DNA from: Arthrobacter sunyaminii
Lineage (GTDB): Bacteria > Actinomycetota > Actinomycetes > Actinomycetales > Micrococcaceae
Assembly (NCBI RefSeq): GCF_018866305.1
Contig: NZ_CP076456.1
Span: 3,348,001-3,412,000, forward strand
Direction: 5' to 3'
DNA: 64,000 bases
The position numbers were made by a program, and so were the translations under genes. The notes beneath the pieces are model-generated. The model made no database searches. It had not been told where the DNA came from and saw nothing but the letters and a program-made list of their open reading frames with translations. This document shows positions 53,614 through 61,659 of the stretch, in pieces (position 1 is the stretch's first letter; each line of letters opens with the position of its first letter).

Positions 53614-54165
53614 TCAGCCGAGGGGAATGGAAACGCCCAGCCCCGCGGCAAACGCGGTCAGCAGGTCCCGGCCCTGCTGCCAGTTCCCGATGCCGCTTTC
53701 ATCATTGATGTGGGTCAGTGCTCCGGCGTCGATCACGGGGACACCCCAGGCCTGGGCCAGCAGCCGTGCTCCGGGGAGGGTGCAGTAGGGATCGTTTTCG
53801 CTGGCAACCAGCAGTCCGGGCACCGGAAGCGGCTCCAACCGCGGGTCCCGGAAAGATCCGGCAGTGTCCGGGAAGGCCGGCTCGGCCGGATCCGGCGGCG
53901 CCACCAGCAGCACACCCCGGGCGCCTTTCGGATTGCGCAGCAGCCACTCGGCGGAGGCCAGGCAGCCCAGGCTGTGGGCCACGAGGATGGTGTCACCGCC
54001 GCGGGAGCCGGCGGCGTCGTCGAGCGCGTCCATCCAGTTCTCCAGGTTCGGGTCATCCCACGACGACGGCGAAATCCGGGACACGTCCGGGGCACCGTCC
54101 TGCCACCGGCTTTGCCAGTGCTCATCATTGGAGCCGCCGATCCCGGGGACCATGGTCAGGTGCAT
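53614..54165 (-). CDS. RBBP9/YdeN-type alpha/beta hydrolase
   Basis: A 183-residue small serine hydrolase. Motifs are MVPGIGGSNDEHWQSRWQ at the start, the nucleophile AHSLGC, the acid in ASENDPYC and the histidine in GALTHINDESG. This is the RBBP9/YdeN family; the natural substrate is unknown. It is divergent from an LLM oxidoreductase with 72 bp between them. Confidence 0.8.
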   Translation of the reverse strand: MHLTMVPGIGGSNDEHWQSRWQDGAPDVSRISPSSWDDPNLENWMDALDDAAGSRGGDTILVAHSLGCLASAEWLLRNPKGARGVLLVAPPDPAEPAFPDTAGSFRDPRLEPLPVPGLLVASENDPYCTLPGARLLAQAWGVPVIDAGALTHINDESGIGNWQQGRDLLTAFAAGLGVSIPLG

Positions 54166-54237
54166 GCTGTTCGCCTCTCATCCTGTGGTGCCGGGAGCCG
54201 GCAGCCGGGAATATCTGCTCGGAAACCGGTGCTGTCA

Positions 54238-55263
54238 ATGAACATGAAGAAGATCGGTTTCCTGTCCTTTGGACATTACCGCGACGTGCAGGGTTCCTTT
54301 GTCCGCACCGCCAGGGACGCCCTGCTGCAGACCGTCGAAACGGCGGTGGCAGCCGAGGAAGCGGGTATTGACGGAGCCTTCCTTCGGGTCCACCACTTCG
54401 CCCCGCAGTTCGCTGCGCCGTTCCCTCTGCTGTCCGCCATGGCCGCACGGACTCACCGGCTTGAACTGGGCACGGCGGTGATCGATATGCGCTACGAAAA
54501 TCCGCTGTACATGGCCGAAGAAGCGGCGGCCGCGGATCTGATCAGCGGCGGCAGGCTTCAGCTGGGCCTGAGCCGGGGTTCACCCGAGCCCGCGCTGCGC
54601 GGATATGAGGCATTTGGCTACGTTCCCACCGGGGACAGCACCGATGCGGATGAGGCCCGCAAGCACACGCTGGTGTTCCGGGCTGCGATTGCCGGTGCAG
54701 GTTTGGCGAACGCGGATCCGATGATGACCGGCAGTTCCGACGCACTGGCCATCGATCCGCAGTCCCCCGGCCTCGCAGAACGGATCTGGTGGGGTTCCGG
54801 AACCCGGGCGACGGCCAAGTGGACCGGCGAACAGGGCATGAACCTGATGAGCTCCACCCTGCTGACGGAGGATACAGGAGTTCCCTTCGACGAGCTCCAG
54901 GCCGAGCAGATTGCGGTGTTCCGCAAGGCCTGGGCCGATGCGGGACATGAGGGGACTCCGCGGGTATCCGTCAGCCGCAGCGTCATTCCGCTGGTGACCG
55001 ACACCGACCGCCGGTATTTCGGGCTGCGCGCCCAGGCCGAGGGACGCGACCAGGTGGGGCGGCTCGACGGCGGCCTGGCCCGGTTCGGCAAGAGCTACAT
55101 TGGCGAACCTGATGTCATTGCCGCCCAGCTTGCCGCGGACGCCGCGGTTCAGGCTGCGGACACGCTTCTGGTGACGGTGCCCAACCAGCTGGGCGTGGAC
55201 TACAACGTGCAGCTGCTGGAGAACATCGTGAAGCATGTCGCGCCGGCGGCCGGCTGGCGCTGA
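54238..55263 (+). CDS. LLM-class flavin-dependent oxidoreductase
   Basis: A 341-residue luciferase-like TIM-barrel protein. FLRVHHFAPQFAAPFPLLSA (FMN region), LELGTAVIDMRYENPLYMAEE and LISGGRLQLGLSRGSPEPAL are typical. It probably uses FMN with an unknown substrate. The start is ATG at 54238 or 54244. No clear operon partner. Confidence 0.8.
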   Translation: MNMKKIGFLSFGHYRDVQGSFVRTARDALLQTVETAVAAEEAGIDGAFLRVHHFAPQFAAPFPLLSAMAARTHRLELGTAVIDMRYENPLYMAEEAAAADLISGGRLQLGLSRGSPEPALRGYEAFGYVPTGDSTDADEARKHTLVFRAAIAGAGLANADPMMTGSSDALAIDPQSPGLAERIWWGSGTRATAKWTGEQGMNLMSSTLLTEDTGVPFDELQAEQIAVFRKAWADAGHEGTPRVSVSRSVIPLVTDTDRRYFGLRAQAEGRDQVGRLDGGLARFGKSYIGEPDVIAAQLAADAAVQAADTLLVTVPNQLGVDYNVQLLENIVKHVAPAAGWR

Positions 55264-55311
55264 TGCCTCCCGCACCCGGCGGTTCCCGGCTGTCACCGGC
55301 ATGCGCTATGG

Positions 55312-55387
55312 TGGTGTCAGCTTCACGAGAGGTGGCCAACGCCCGGAGGAATCCGGGTCCGTAAAAGCTCCGACTGGCCTCACACCA
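55312..55387 (+). ncRNA. Candidate structured leader RNA with pseudoknot
   Basis: Pairings found by eye: TGGTGT (55312-55317) with ACACCA (55382-55387); GAG (55329-55331) and GCC (55335-55337) with GGCCTC (55376-55381); a perfect CCCGGA/TCCGGG hairpin capped by a GGAA tetraloop (55342-55357); and AGCTT (55319-55323) with AAGCT (55365-55369), which would make a pseudoknot. This dense layout 85 nt before a gene is typical of a riboswitch or cis-regulatory RNA. It does not match the SAM, TPP, FMN, cobalamin or glycine classes as I know them. Confidence 0.45.
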
Positions 55388-55420
55388 ACCCCATGTTCGG
55401 CGGGTGGTTCGGATGACGAA

Positions 55421-55435
55421 GCGGCCTGACGCCGC
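55421..55435 (+). promoter_or_regulatory. Small hairpin in the same leader
   Basis: GCGGC (55421-55425) and GCCGC (55431-55435) with a 5-nt loop, 38 nt before the GTG of the next gene. It may belong to the expression platform of the RNA above. Confidence 0.35.
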
Positions 55436-55472
55436 CCGGCGCAGGCAAGGACAACCTGTAAAGGAACACGCT

Positions 55473-55859
55473 GTGAGCACTTCCAGTGACACCCGCTGCG
55501 CCAGCTTCCGGCCCGGCCATAACATCCATCAGATCCATGCCAAGAAGCTTGTTGGCTTCGATGACTGGGTGGATGCCCAGGCCTACGTGGACCTGGACCT
55601 GGGCATCGTCCAGGTGGTCGTGGACGGCAGGCAGCAGCTGATGTGGTTCCATGACCTGCCGACGCTGGCCCTGGCCCTCGCCGGTTCCGGCGGAGCGGCC
55701 CAGTGGTGCGCCCGATACTCCTCGCTCCTGGTCCCCGGCGGTTTCGACGGCCCGGCCCGGCGCTCTTTTTTCTACTTGGCGACGCCGGAAAAGCTCAGGC
55801 CGTGTAGCGGCTTCAGTTCAGCATCCGGCGCCGAAGCCGCTTCAGCACAGCAGGGCTGA
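55473..55859 (+). CDS. Conserved hypothetical protein downstream of a structured leader
   Basis: A 128-residue protein I do not recognise. It is soluble, with GHNIHQIHAKKLVGFDDWVD, ending LVGFDDWVDAQAYVDLD, then QQLMWFHDLPTL and an uncharged C-terminus. No signal peptide. The GTG at 55473 has AAGGA seven bases upstream; earlier in-frame codons fall inside the structured leader. Its last 47 bp overlap the end of the convergent phosphatase gene. Confidence 0.6.
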   Translation: MSTSSDTRCASFRPGHNIHQIHAKKLVGFDDWVDAQAYVDLDLGIVQVVVDGRQQLMWFHDLPTLALALAGSGGAAQWCARYSSLLVPGGFDGPARRSFFYLATPEKLRPCSGFSSASGAEAASAQQG

Positions 55860-56541
55860 GCCCGGCGTCGCGCAGGTACTGTTCCGCGTCCAGCCCGTCC
55901 AGGGCGCGGAACAGTTCACGCCGTCCGTCGGCCACCCGGGCGGCTTCCTGATCGGGAGTCAGCGGCTTTTCCCGCGGATGCACCTGCGTGGCGTGGAAGG
56001 CATTAATACCGCGGACCGCCTGCTCATAATCATCGGCAATGGCCTCCGGTGATGCCCCGGCCAGCTGGAGCAGCAGCATGGCAATGAGCCCGGTGCGGTC
56101 CCGGCCGGCGGAGCAGTGGATCACCACCGCGCCGTCGTCGGCGTCTGCGAGGGCCTGAACGACGGCGGCGATCTTCTCCGGCCAGCGGCGCAGGTTCTCC
56201 CGATACCACTTGGGTGAATCCATGTACGGGCCGCAGAGCGCGGTGAAGTCGGGATCGTTCGCTTCCTGGGTGGGCCGGGTCAGGAAGGTGATGCCGGCGG
56301 CGGCGTCGGCGCCCACCTCCGGGTCGGTGTCCCGGCGGCCCTGCTCGACGTCGTTGCGGAGGTCGACGACGGTGCGGACGCCTGCTTCGCGGGCCTGCGC
56401 CCAGCCGCGCTCAGTGAGCCATTCGGACCGGCCCATCCGGAAGATCCGGCCGGGTGCCACGGAGCCGCCGCCGGCAACCGGGATGCCGCCCAGGTCACGG
56501 GCATTCGCCGCGCCTTCCCACTCCACATCCCGGTTGCCCAT
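55813..56541 (-). CDS. Tyrosine/serine-type protein phosphatase (DSP-like)
   Basis: A 242-residue phosphatase with the CX5R loop HCSAGRDRTG near residue 145 and the N-terminal GAANARDLGGIP motif of the actinobacterial/fungal tyrosine phosphatase family (Siw14/MptpB-like). The acid residue may lie in the DPDF region. ATG at 56541 is favoured by a -10 box six bases upstream. Confidence 0.85.
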   Translation of the reverse strand: MGNRDVEWEGAANARDLGGIPVAGGGSVAPGRIFRMGRSEWLTERGWAQAREAGVRTVVDLRNDVEQGRRDTDPEVGADAAAGITFLTRPTQEANDPDFTALCGPYMDSPKWYRENLRRWPEKIAAVVQALADADDGAVVIHCSAGRDRTGLIAMLLLQLAGASPEAIADDYEQAVRGINAFHATQVHPREKPLTPDQEAARVADGRRELFRALDGLDAEQYLRDAGLSPAVLKRLRRRMLN

Positions 56542-56547
56542 CACGCC

Positions 56548-56553
56548 ACTCTA
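56548..56553 (-). promoter_or_regulatory. -10 box of leaderless phosphatase gene
   Basis: TAGAGT on the minus strand, six bases before the ATG at 56541. Confidence 0.4.
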
Positions 56554-57399
56554 GGACCAGTCGAAGAAGCCCTTGCCGGACTTCCGGCCGAGCTCGCCGC
56601 GCGCCACCTTGTCACGAAGGATCTGCGGCGGTTCAAACCGCGGACCAAGGGTTTCGGCAAGATACTCGGCAATGCCCAGGCGCACGTCCAGACCCACAAT
56701 GTCGGTGGTCCGCAGCGGTCCCGTGGGGTGCTTGTAGCCCAGGACCATGGCGGCATCGATATCCTCTGCCGTGGCCACGCCCTCCTCCACCATGCGCATG
56801 GCTTCCAGGGCGATGGCCACTCCCAGGCGGGAGCTGGCAAAGCCCGGGGCATCGTTCACGACGACGGGCGTCTTGCCGAGGTCCTGGGCCCAGGCGGCGG
56901 CGGCTTCAGCCAGCTCCTCGGAGGTCTGCTTTCCCAGCACCACCTCGATCAGGGTGGAGGCGGGCACCGGGTTGAAAAAGTGCAGCCCGCAAAACCGCTC
57001 CGGGCGCTGCAGCTTTTCCGCCAGGCCGGAGACGGACAGTGAAGACGTGTTGGACGCCAGCCAGGCCTCGGATCCCAGCTGCTCCTCGACCGCAACCAGG
57101 GCTGCTGCCTTCAGTCCGAAATCCTCCGGCACTGCTTCCACCACCAACCCGGCACCGGAGAACGCCGCATAGTTCGTGGAAACGGACAAACGCGCGGTCA
57201 GGTCCGCCAGGCCCGCGGAAACGGTGCCGCGCTCGACGCTCTTGGCCAGTGCGCCGGCGACGCGGTCATAAGCGGCGGAGGCGGCGTCGTCGTCGCGCTC
57301 CACCACCACCACCGTTGCTCCGGCCGTGCAGAAGGCGTGGGCAATGCCCGCCCCCATGCGCCCGCCGCCGAGCACTCCTACCGTGGAGGGAACTGCCAT
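56551..57399 (-). CDS. paaH: 3-Hydroxyacyl-CoA dehydrogenase PaaH
   Basis: A 282-residue NAD-dependent dehydrogenase. The Rossmann motif GVLGGGRMGAGIAHAF is at the start. ASNTSSLSVSGLA, FCGLHFFNPVPASTLIEVV (catalytic His) and GFASSRLGVAIALEAMRMVEEGVATAEDID are family segments. It oxidises 3-hydroxyadipyl-CoA in the last part of the pathway. The ATG overlaps the paaF stop as TAATG. It is third in the paaJ-paaF-paaH operon. Confidence 0.86.
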   Translation of the reverse strand: MAVPSTVGVLGGGRMGAGIAHAFCTAGATVVVVERDDDAASAAYDRVAGALAKSVERGTVSAGLADLTARLSVSTNYAAFSGAGLVVEAVPEDFGLKAAALVAVEEQLGSEAWLASNTSSLSVSGLAEKLQRPERFCGLHFFNPVPASTLIEVVLGKQTSEELAEAAAAWAQDLGKTPVVVNDAPGFASSRLGVAIALEAMRMVEEGVATAEDIDAAMVLGYKHPTGPLRTTDIVGLDVRLGIAEYLAETLGPRFEPPQILRDKVARGELGRKSGKGFFDWS

Positions 57400-58154
57400 T
57401 ACTTTTTCTTCCTCTCAAGGAATGCTGACATGCGGTCAAACTTGGCCTGCGATTCAAACAGAATCCCCTGCGCCAAATTGTCGATGGCGGGGTGGGCGTC
57501 CGCCGGCGCGGCAAACACCGTTTTGGTGAGCCGGACGGCCAGCGGGTCCTGGCGGGCAATCCGGTCCGCCAGGGCGTGCGCGGCGGCCAGCAGGTCTTCC
57601 GGTTCGGCGAGCTCGGTGACCAGGTGCGCGGCCAGCGCTTCCTCGGCGTTCAGCACCCGTCCGGCCAGCAGGATCTCCTTGGCCAGCGGTTCGCCCACCA
57701 GTTCCTTCAGCCGCCAGCTGGCGCCGGCGGCTGCCAGGATCCCCAGCGAGGTTTCCGGATTGCCGATCTTGACGCGGGGTGTTCCAATCCGGAAGTCCGC
57801 AGCGAAGGCCAGCTCCGCGCCGCCGCCCAGGGCGTAGCCGTCCAATGCCGCAATGACGGGCATCGGCAGTTTGGCGATCCGGGCAAACACGGTGGAGTTG
57901 ATGCCTCGCAGGGCGTCGTCGCGGCGGCGTTCGCGCAGCTGGGCAATGTCCGCGCCGGAGGCAAACACCCCGTTGCTTCCAGCAAGGATGAGGGTCCGGG
58001 GGTTCTCCTCCAAGTCCGCGCAGAGCAGGTGCAGCTCTTCGACCATGGCGGCGTCGATGGCGTTGCGGACCTCGGGCCGATTGAGGACGGCGGTGACGCG
58101 CCCGTTCCCCTCGGTGACCTGCAGGGTGGTGAAGGAGCTGTAGTCGGCACCCAT
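57399..58154 (-). CDS. paaF: Enoyl-CoA hydratase PaaF
   Basis: A 251-residue crotonase-fold protein. FASGADIAQL and GYALGGGAELAFAADFRIG make the oxyanion hole. Both hydratase glutamates are kept, one in GGGAELA and one in GNPETSLGI, unlike the PaaG-type protein at 35068-35835. It should hydrate 2,3-didehydroadipyl-CoA. Its ATG directly abuts the thiolase stop. Confidence 0.82.
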   Translation of the reverse strand: MGADYSSFTTLQVTEGNGRVTAVLNRPEVRNAIDAAMVEELHLLCADLEENPRTLILAGSNGVFASGADIAQLRERRRDDALRGINSTVFARIAKLPMPVIAALDGYALGGGAELAFAADFRIGTPRVKIGNPETSLGILAAAGASWRLKELVGEPLAKEILLAGRVLNAEEALAAHLVTELAEPEDLLAAAHALADRIARQDPLAVRLTKTVFAAPADAHPAIDNLAQGILFESQAKFDRMSAFLERKKK

Positions 58155-59366
58155 TTAGACGGCCTCGATCAGCATGGCCGTACCCTGGCCAACGCCGACG
58201 CACATGGTGGCAATGCCGTGGGAGGCACCCTCGCGTTCCATTCGGTTCAGCAGCGTGATGGCAATCCGGGAGCCGGAGGAACCCAGCGGGTGCCCCAGGG
58301 CGATGGCGCCGCCGTCGTTGTTGACGATGTCTTCGTTCACGCCGAGCCGGCGGATGCAGGCCAGGGACTGGGTGGCGAAGGCTTCGTTGAGTTCAAAGGC
58401 GCCGACGTCGGCAAGTTTCACGCCGCTGCGGGCGAGCACTTTCTGCGTGGCCGGGACGGGGCCGATGCCCATGATTTCCGGCGGCACTCCGGCGGACGCG
58501 CCGTCGACAATCCGGGCCCGGGCGGTGAGCCCGTACTCGCGGATGGCACGCTCGGAGGCGACGATGATCGCGGACGCGCCGTCGTTCAGCGTGCTGGAGT
58601 TGCCGGCGGTGACAATGCCGCCGGGCCGGACCACGGGACGCAGCTTGGCGAGCACCTCGGCGGTGGTGCCCTCGCGCGGGCCCTCGTCGGTATCCACCAC
58701 GGTGTCGCCCTTGCGGCCGCGGATGGTGACCGGAACAATTTCGTCCTTGAAGTGTCCGGCGGCAATGGCTGCCAGCGCGTTCTCGTGCGATCGGACGGCA
58801 AACGCGTCGGCATCCTCGCGGGAGATGCCGTCCACGGCAGCCAGTTCCTCGGCGGTTTCCGGCATGGAGTACGTCATCTTGCCGTCACGGGAGAGTTCTC
58901 CGGAGGTAAAGCGTTCGTTCACGAAGCGCCAGCCGATGGAGGTATCGAAGGTTTCACCGGGCTTGGCGAAGGCCTTGGTGGGCTTTTCGGTGACCCAGGG
59001 CGCGCGGCTCATGGATTCGGTGCCGCCGGCAATGACAATGTCCGCGGCTCCCGCCTTGATCATGTGCGAGGCCATGATGATGGCGGACAGTCCGGAGGCG
59101 CAGAGCCGGTTCACGGTGATGCCGGGAACGTCGCCGGGAAACCCGGCCAGCAGGGCGGCGAGGCGGGCAACGTTGCGGTTCTCTTCACCGGCACCGTTGG
59201 CGTTGCCGAGGATGACTTCGTCGACGACGGCGGGGTCCAGTCCCTCGCGCGCCACCAGTTCCTGCAGCGTCAGTGCCGCCAGGTCATCGGGCCGGACACT
59301 GGACAGCGCGCCGCCGTACCTGCCCACCGGAGTCCGCACTCCGCCCACGAGAAACGCTTCAGTCAT
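58155..59366 (-). CDS. paaJ: Beta-ketoadipyl-CoA thiolase PaaJ
   Basis: A 403-residue thiolase. The acyl-accepting cysteine is in NRLCASGLSAI, the catalytic histidine in GGAIALGHPLGSSGSR, and the second cysteine in ATMCVGVGQG. It cleaves 3-oxoadipyl-CoA (and in parallel 3-oxo-5,6-dehydrosuberyl-CoA) to acetyl-CoA and succinyl-CoA. The ATG at 59366 has GGGAG six bases upstream. First gene of the operon with a PaaR-type operator in front. Confidence 0.86.
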   Translation of the reverse strand: MTEAFLVGGVRTPVGRYGGALSSVRPDDLAALTLQELVAREGLDPAVVDEVILGNANGAGEENRNVARLAALLAGFPGDVPGITVNRLCASGLSAIIMASHMIKAGAADIVIAGGTESMSRAPWVTEKPTKAFAKPGETFDTSIGWRFVNERFTSGELSRDGKMTYSMPETAEELAAVDGISREDADAFAVRSHENALAAIAAGHFKDEIVPVTIRGRKGDTVVDTDEGPREGTTAEVLAKLRPVVRPGGIVTAGNSSTLNDGASAIIVASERAIREYGLTARARIVDGASAGVPPEIMGIGPVPATQKVLARSGVKLADVGAFELNEAFATQSLACIRRLGVNEDIVNNDGGAIALGHPLGSSGSRIAITLLNRMEREGASHGIATMCVGVGQGTAMLIEAV

Positions 59367-59416
59367 TGTTGCTCCCACCGTGTGTGTGCCGCCGGCCGAC
59401 GCTGGCCGGACAGCAT

Positions 59417-59438
59417 TTACTGACCATTCGTTCTGTAA
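59417..59438. promoter_or_regulatory. PaaR-type operator at paaJ
   Basis: TTACTGACC then ATTCGTTCTGTAA; the strongest match to the consensus TTAC-n14-GTAA. It lies just downstream of the -10 box and 51 bp before paaJ. Confidence 0.65.
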
Positions 59439-59467
59439 AGAATTGCACGACGGCGGAACGCGGTCAA
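59439..59467 (-). promoter_or_regulatory. paaJ promoter
   Basis: On the minus strand, TTGACC (59462-59467) and AATTCT (59439-59444) are 17 bp apart, immediately before the operator. Confidence 0.45.
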
Positions 59468-59547
59468 TGTGACCGGCCTCGGGTGACAGACGGCTCTGCG
59501 GACAGAAAATGTCCGAAGGAACGCCCGCAGCCGGCGGTTCACGGGGC

Positions 59548-59553
59548 TAGGCT
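59548..59553 (+). promoter_or_regulatory. -10 box of leaderless VOC gene
   Basis: TAGGCT six bases before the ATG at 59560. A small hairpin, CGGACA/TGTCCG (59499-59515), lies upstream. Confidence 0.45.
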
Positions 59554-59559
59554 TCGGGC

Positions 59560-59997
59560 ATGAGCTTCAACATTCAAATATGCGTGGACTGCGAAAACGC
59601 CCATGAGCAGGCTGATTGGTGGGCGGAAACGCTGGGCTGGGTCGTTGAACCCCTGGACCAGGCCCTGATTGATTCCCTGCTGGATCAGGGGACCATTTCC
59701 CCGGACATGCTGGTTGACCATAAAGGGCAGCGGCGGTGGCGCGACGGTGCGGCGATCTGCCGGGAAAGCGAGGTCGGCTCCCCGGAACGCCTGCGCATCC
59801 TTTTCCAGCCCGTGCCCGAGCCCAAGACGGCAAAGGACCGCATCCATCTGGATATCCATATCAACGGGGCGGACAAGGACGTGAAGCGGGCGGAACTTGA
59901 GGCACGCGGAGCCACCTTCCTGTATTCGGAACAGCAGGGGCCATCATCCTGGTACACCATGGCCGATCCCGAAGGAAACGAATTCTGCATCGCCTAG
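59560..59997 (+). CDS. VOC-fold (glyoxalase-like) protein
   Basis: A 145-residue protein of the vicinal oxygen chelate superfamily. Repeated beta-alpha-beta-beta-beta units show in FNIQICVDCENAHEQADWW, RIHLDIHINGADKD and YTMADPEGNEFCIA at the end. Such proteins bind a metal and act on small molecules (glyoxalase, resistance or dioxygenase roles); the specific task is unknown. The start is set by the -10 box. Confidence 0.78.
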   Translation: MSFNIQICVDCENAHEQADWWAETLGWVVEPLDQALIDSLLDQGTISPDMLVDHKGQRRWRDGAAICRESEVGSPERLRILFQPVPEPKTAKDRIHLDIHINGADKDVKRAELEARGATFLYSEQQGPSSWYTMADPEGNEFCIA

Positions 59998-60044
59998 GCC
60001 AACGGGCTGGAGCGGGGAGGGTCCGGCGTGCGGCGCTTCCAGGG

Positions 60045-60773
60045 TTATTGCAGCAGTTCCGCCGGCACAGCGTAGGTCAGCACAACGGCCAGCAGGTTCT
60101 TGGCGGCGTGCACGGCGTAGGACAGGATGAAGTTGTTTCCCGCCCAGACGTAGATGCCCACCAGCACCGCCCCCATGGCCAGGTACGGCATCAGGACCGG
60201 CAGCGTCAGCGCTTCCTTGCCGGCCAGGTGGATGCCCGCGAAGAGCAGCACGGAGATTATGCAGCAGGCCCAGATGTTCAGGTGCCTGCTGAGCTTGCCG
60301 ATGAGCAGGTGGCGGAAGATGTACTCCTCCACAAACGGAGCGATCAGCACCAGCAGCGGAATGATCAGCAGCGGCGGCAGGGAAACCACCAGGCCCTGGA
60401 CAGCTTCCTGGTTGACCGCTGTTTCGGGTGGTCCGGTGAAGGCCACCGCGACGGCGGTGAGCAGCAGCATGACAAACACGCCGCCCGGAATGATCGCCAG
60501 TGTCAGCCAGGGCCGGGTGGCCAGGATCCGGGTTTCCCGCACCGCGTAGCGCCAGGAAGCCCAGGCGGCCAGTGCGCCGGCCGAAAGGTAGAACGCCAGG
60601 TTCACCACGTAGCCGGCCAGCAGCGGATTGGGAATCAGCGTGGTCAGTCCGGGGATGCCGAGCCCCGGGGCGTAACTGAAGATCAGCAGGAACAGCACGT
60701 AAAACCCTGCGGCAATTCCGTCCCGCACGCTGAAGGCGTAGGACAGGAAGTCCGGCCGGCGAAGCTCAGCCAC
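60045..60773 (-). CDS. CPBP-family intramembrane metalloprotease
   Basis: A 242-residue protein with about seven helices. Motif 1 EEYIFRHLLIG (EExxxR) and later histidines (FAGIHLAG, SYAVHAAKNL) form the active site as in CAAX proteases. It starts a single base after the NnrD stop, so they share a transcript. The target protein or peptide is unknown. The start codon is GTG. Confidence 0.8.
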   Translation of the reverse strand: MAELRRPDFLSYAFSVRDGIAAGFYVLFLLIFSYAPGLGIPGLTTLIPNPLLAGYVVNLAFYLSAGALAAWASWRYAVRETRILATRPWLTLAIIPGGVFVMLLLTAVAVAFTGPPETAVNQEAVQGLVVSLPPLLIIPLLVLIAPFVEEYIFRHLLIGKLSRHLNIWACCIISVLLFAGIHLAGKEALTLPVLMPYLAMGAVLVGIYVWAGNNFILSYAVHAAKNLLAVVLTYAVPAELLQ

Positions 60774-60774
60774 G

Positions 60775-61659
60775 TTAGACGGTCAGCTCAGCCATGACGC
60801 GGGGCATGGCGTCCAGCAGCTCCCCGGCCAGGAAGCTGAGGGGTCCCTGGGCGGCGGCCAGCCGGTCGCCGGCGGTGGAGTGCAGGTAGGTTCCCCAGCA
60901 GGCGGCCTGTTCTGGGCTGGCTTTTCGGGCCAGGAACCCGGCGATGGCGCCGGCCAGAACGTCTCCGCTGCCGGACGTGCCCAGGCCGGAGTTGCCCGCA
61001 GGAACTTCCCAGCGCCGGCCATCCGGTGCCGTAATGAAGCCCTGGGCGGCCACTACCGCCTGATATTTGGCAGCAATGTCCAGGGCTGCCTGTTCCACGT
61101 CGAGATCCGTCCCGGGGTCAAGATCCAGCAGCCGGGCGGCTTCCTTCTTGTTCGGCGTCAGCACCAGACGCCCGGCCCATCCCTCATACACCTCCGGCAG
61201 ACCGGGCAGAACACCCAGGGCGTAGGCATCAAGGACCACCGACGCGTCTTCCTTCATCAGCGGGGCAATGCTCCGGAGCAGCTCTGCGGTGGAATCGGCG
61301 TCGTCCAGACCGGGGCCAACCACCACCACGTCGGACGTTTCCAGATCGGCCCCTATGGCCTTACCCGCCCGGGACCCGGAAATCACGCCGTCGTCTTCGG
61401 GCAGCGGAGCGCACCCCGATTCAGGCACTGCCACGGCAACGGCCACGGCCACTGAATCGGTCACGGCGAGGGTCAGCCGCCCGGCGCCCACACGCAGGGC
61501 GGCACGGCCGGTCAGCATGGCAGCACCCGGTGAACGCCGTGCACCACCAACCACCAGCACGTTGCCGCGGTCGGATTTGTCAGCGGCCTCACGGTTGACC
61601 TGCCAGCCCTTCAGCAGGGCGGGAGTTACGGCAGTTACGGGTTCAGCGGGGGTGGACAT
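60775..61659 (-). CDS. nnrD: ADP-dependent NAD(P)H-hydrate dehydratase (NnrD)
   Basis: A 294-residue ribokinase-fold repair enzyme that turns damaged NAD(P)H hydrate back to NAD(P)H. Marks include the N-terminal VVGGARRSPGAAMLTGRAALR, the central VVVGPGL and the nucleotide-site GTSGSGDVLAGAI motif. The N-terminal epimerase domain of fused bacterial Nnr is absent. I prefer the ATG at 61659, with GGAG nine bases upstream; it overlaps the histidine phosphatase gene by 17 bp. Confidence 0.82.
   Translation of the reverse strand: MSTPAEPVTAVTPALLKGWQVNREAADKSDRGNVLVVGGARRSPGAAMLTGRAALRVGAGRLTLAVTDSVAVAVAVAVPESGCAPLPEDDGVISGSRAGKAIGADLETSDVVVVGPGLDDADSTAELLRSIAPLMKEDASVVLDAYALGVLPGLPEVYEGWAGRLVLTPNKKEAARLLDLDPGTDLDVEQAALDIAAKYQAVVAAQGFITAPDGRRWEVPAGNSGLGTSGSGDVLAGAIAGFLARKASPEQAACWGTYLHSTAGDRLAAAQGPLSFLAGELLDAMPRVMAELTV

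Noticed and set aside
55312..55387. SAM-type riboswitch
   Set aside because: GAGAGGTGG recalls the S-box, but the conserved core after it and the helix order do not match, and the gene is not a methionine gene.
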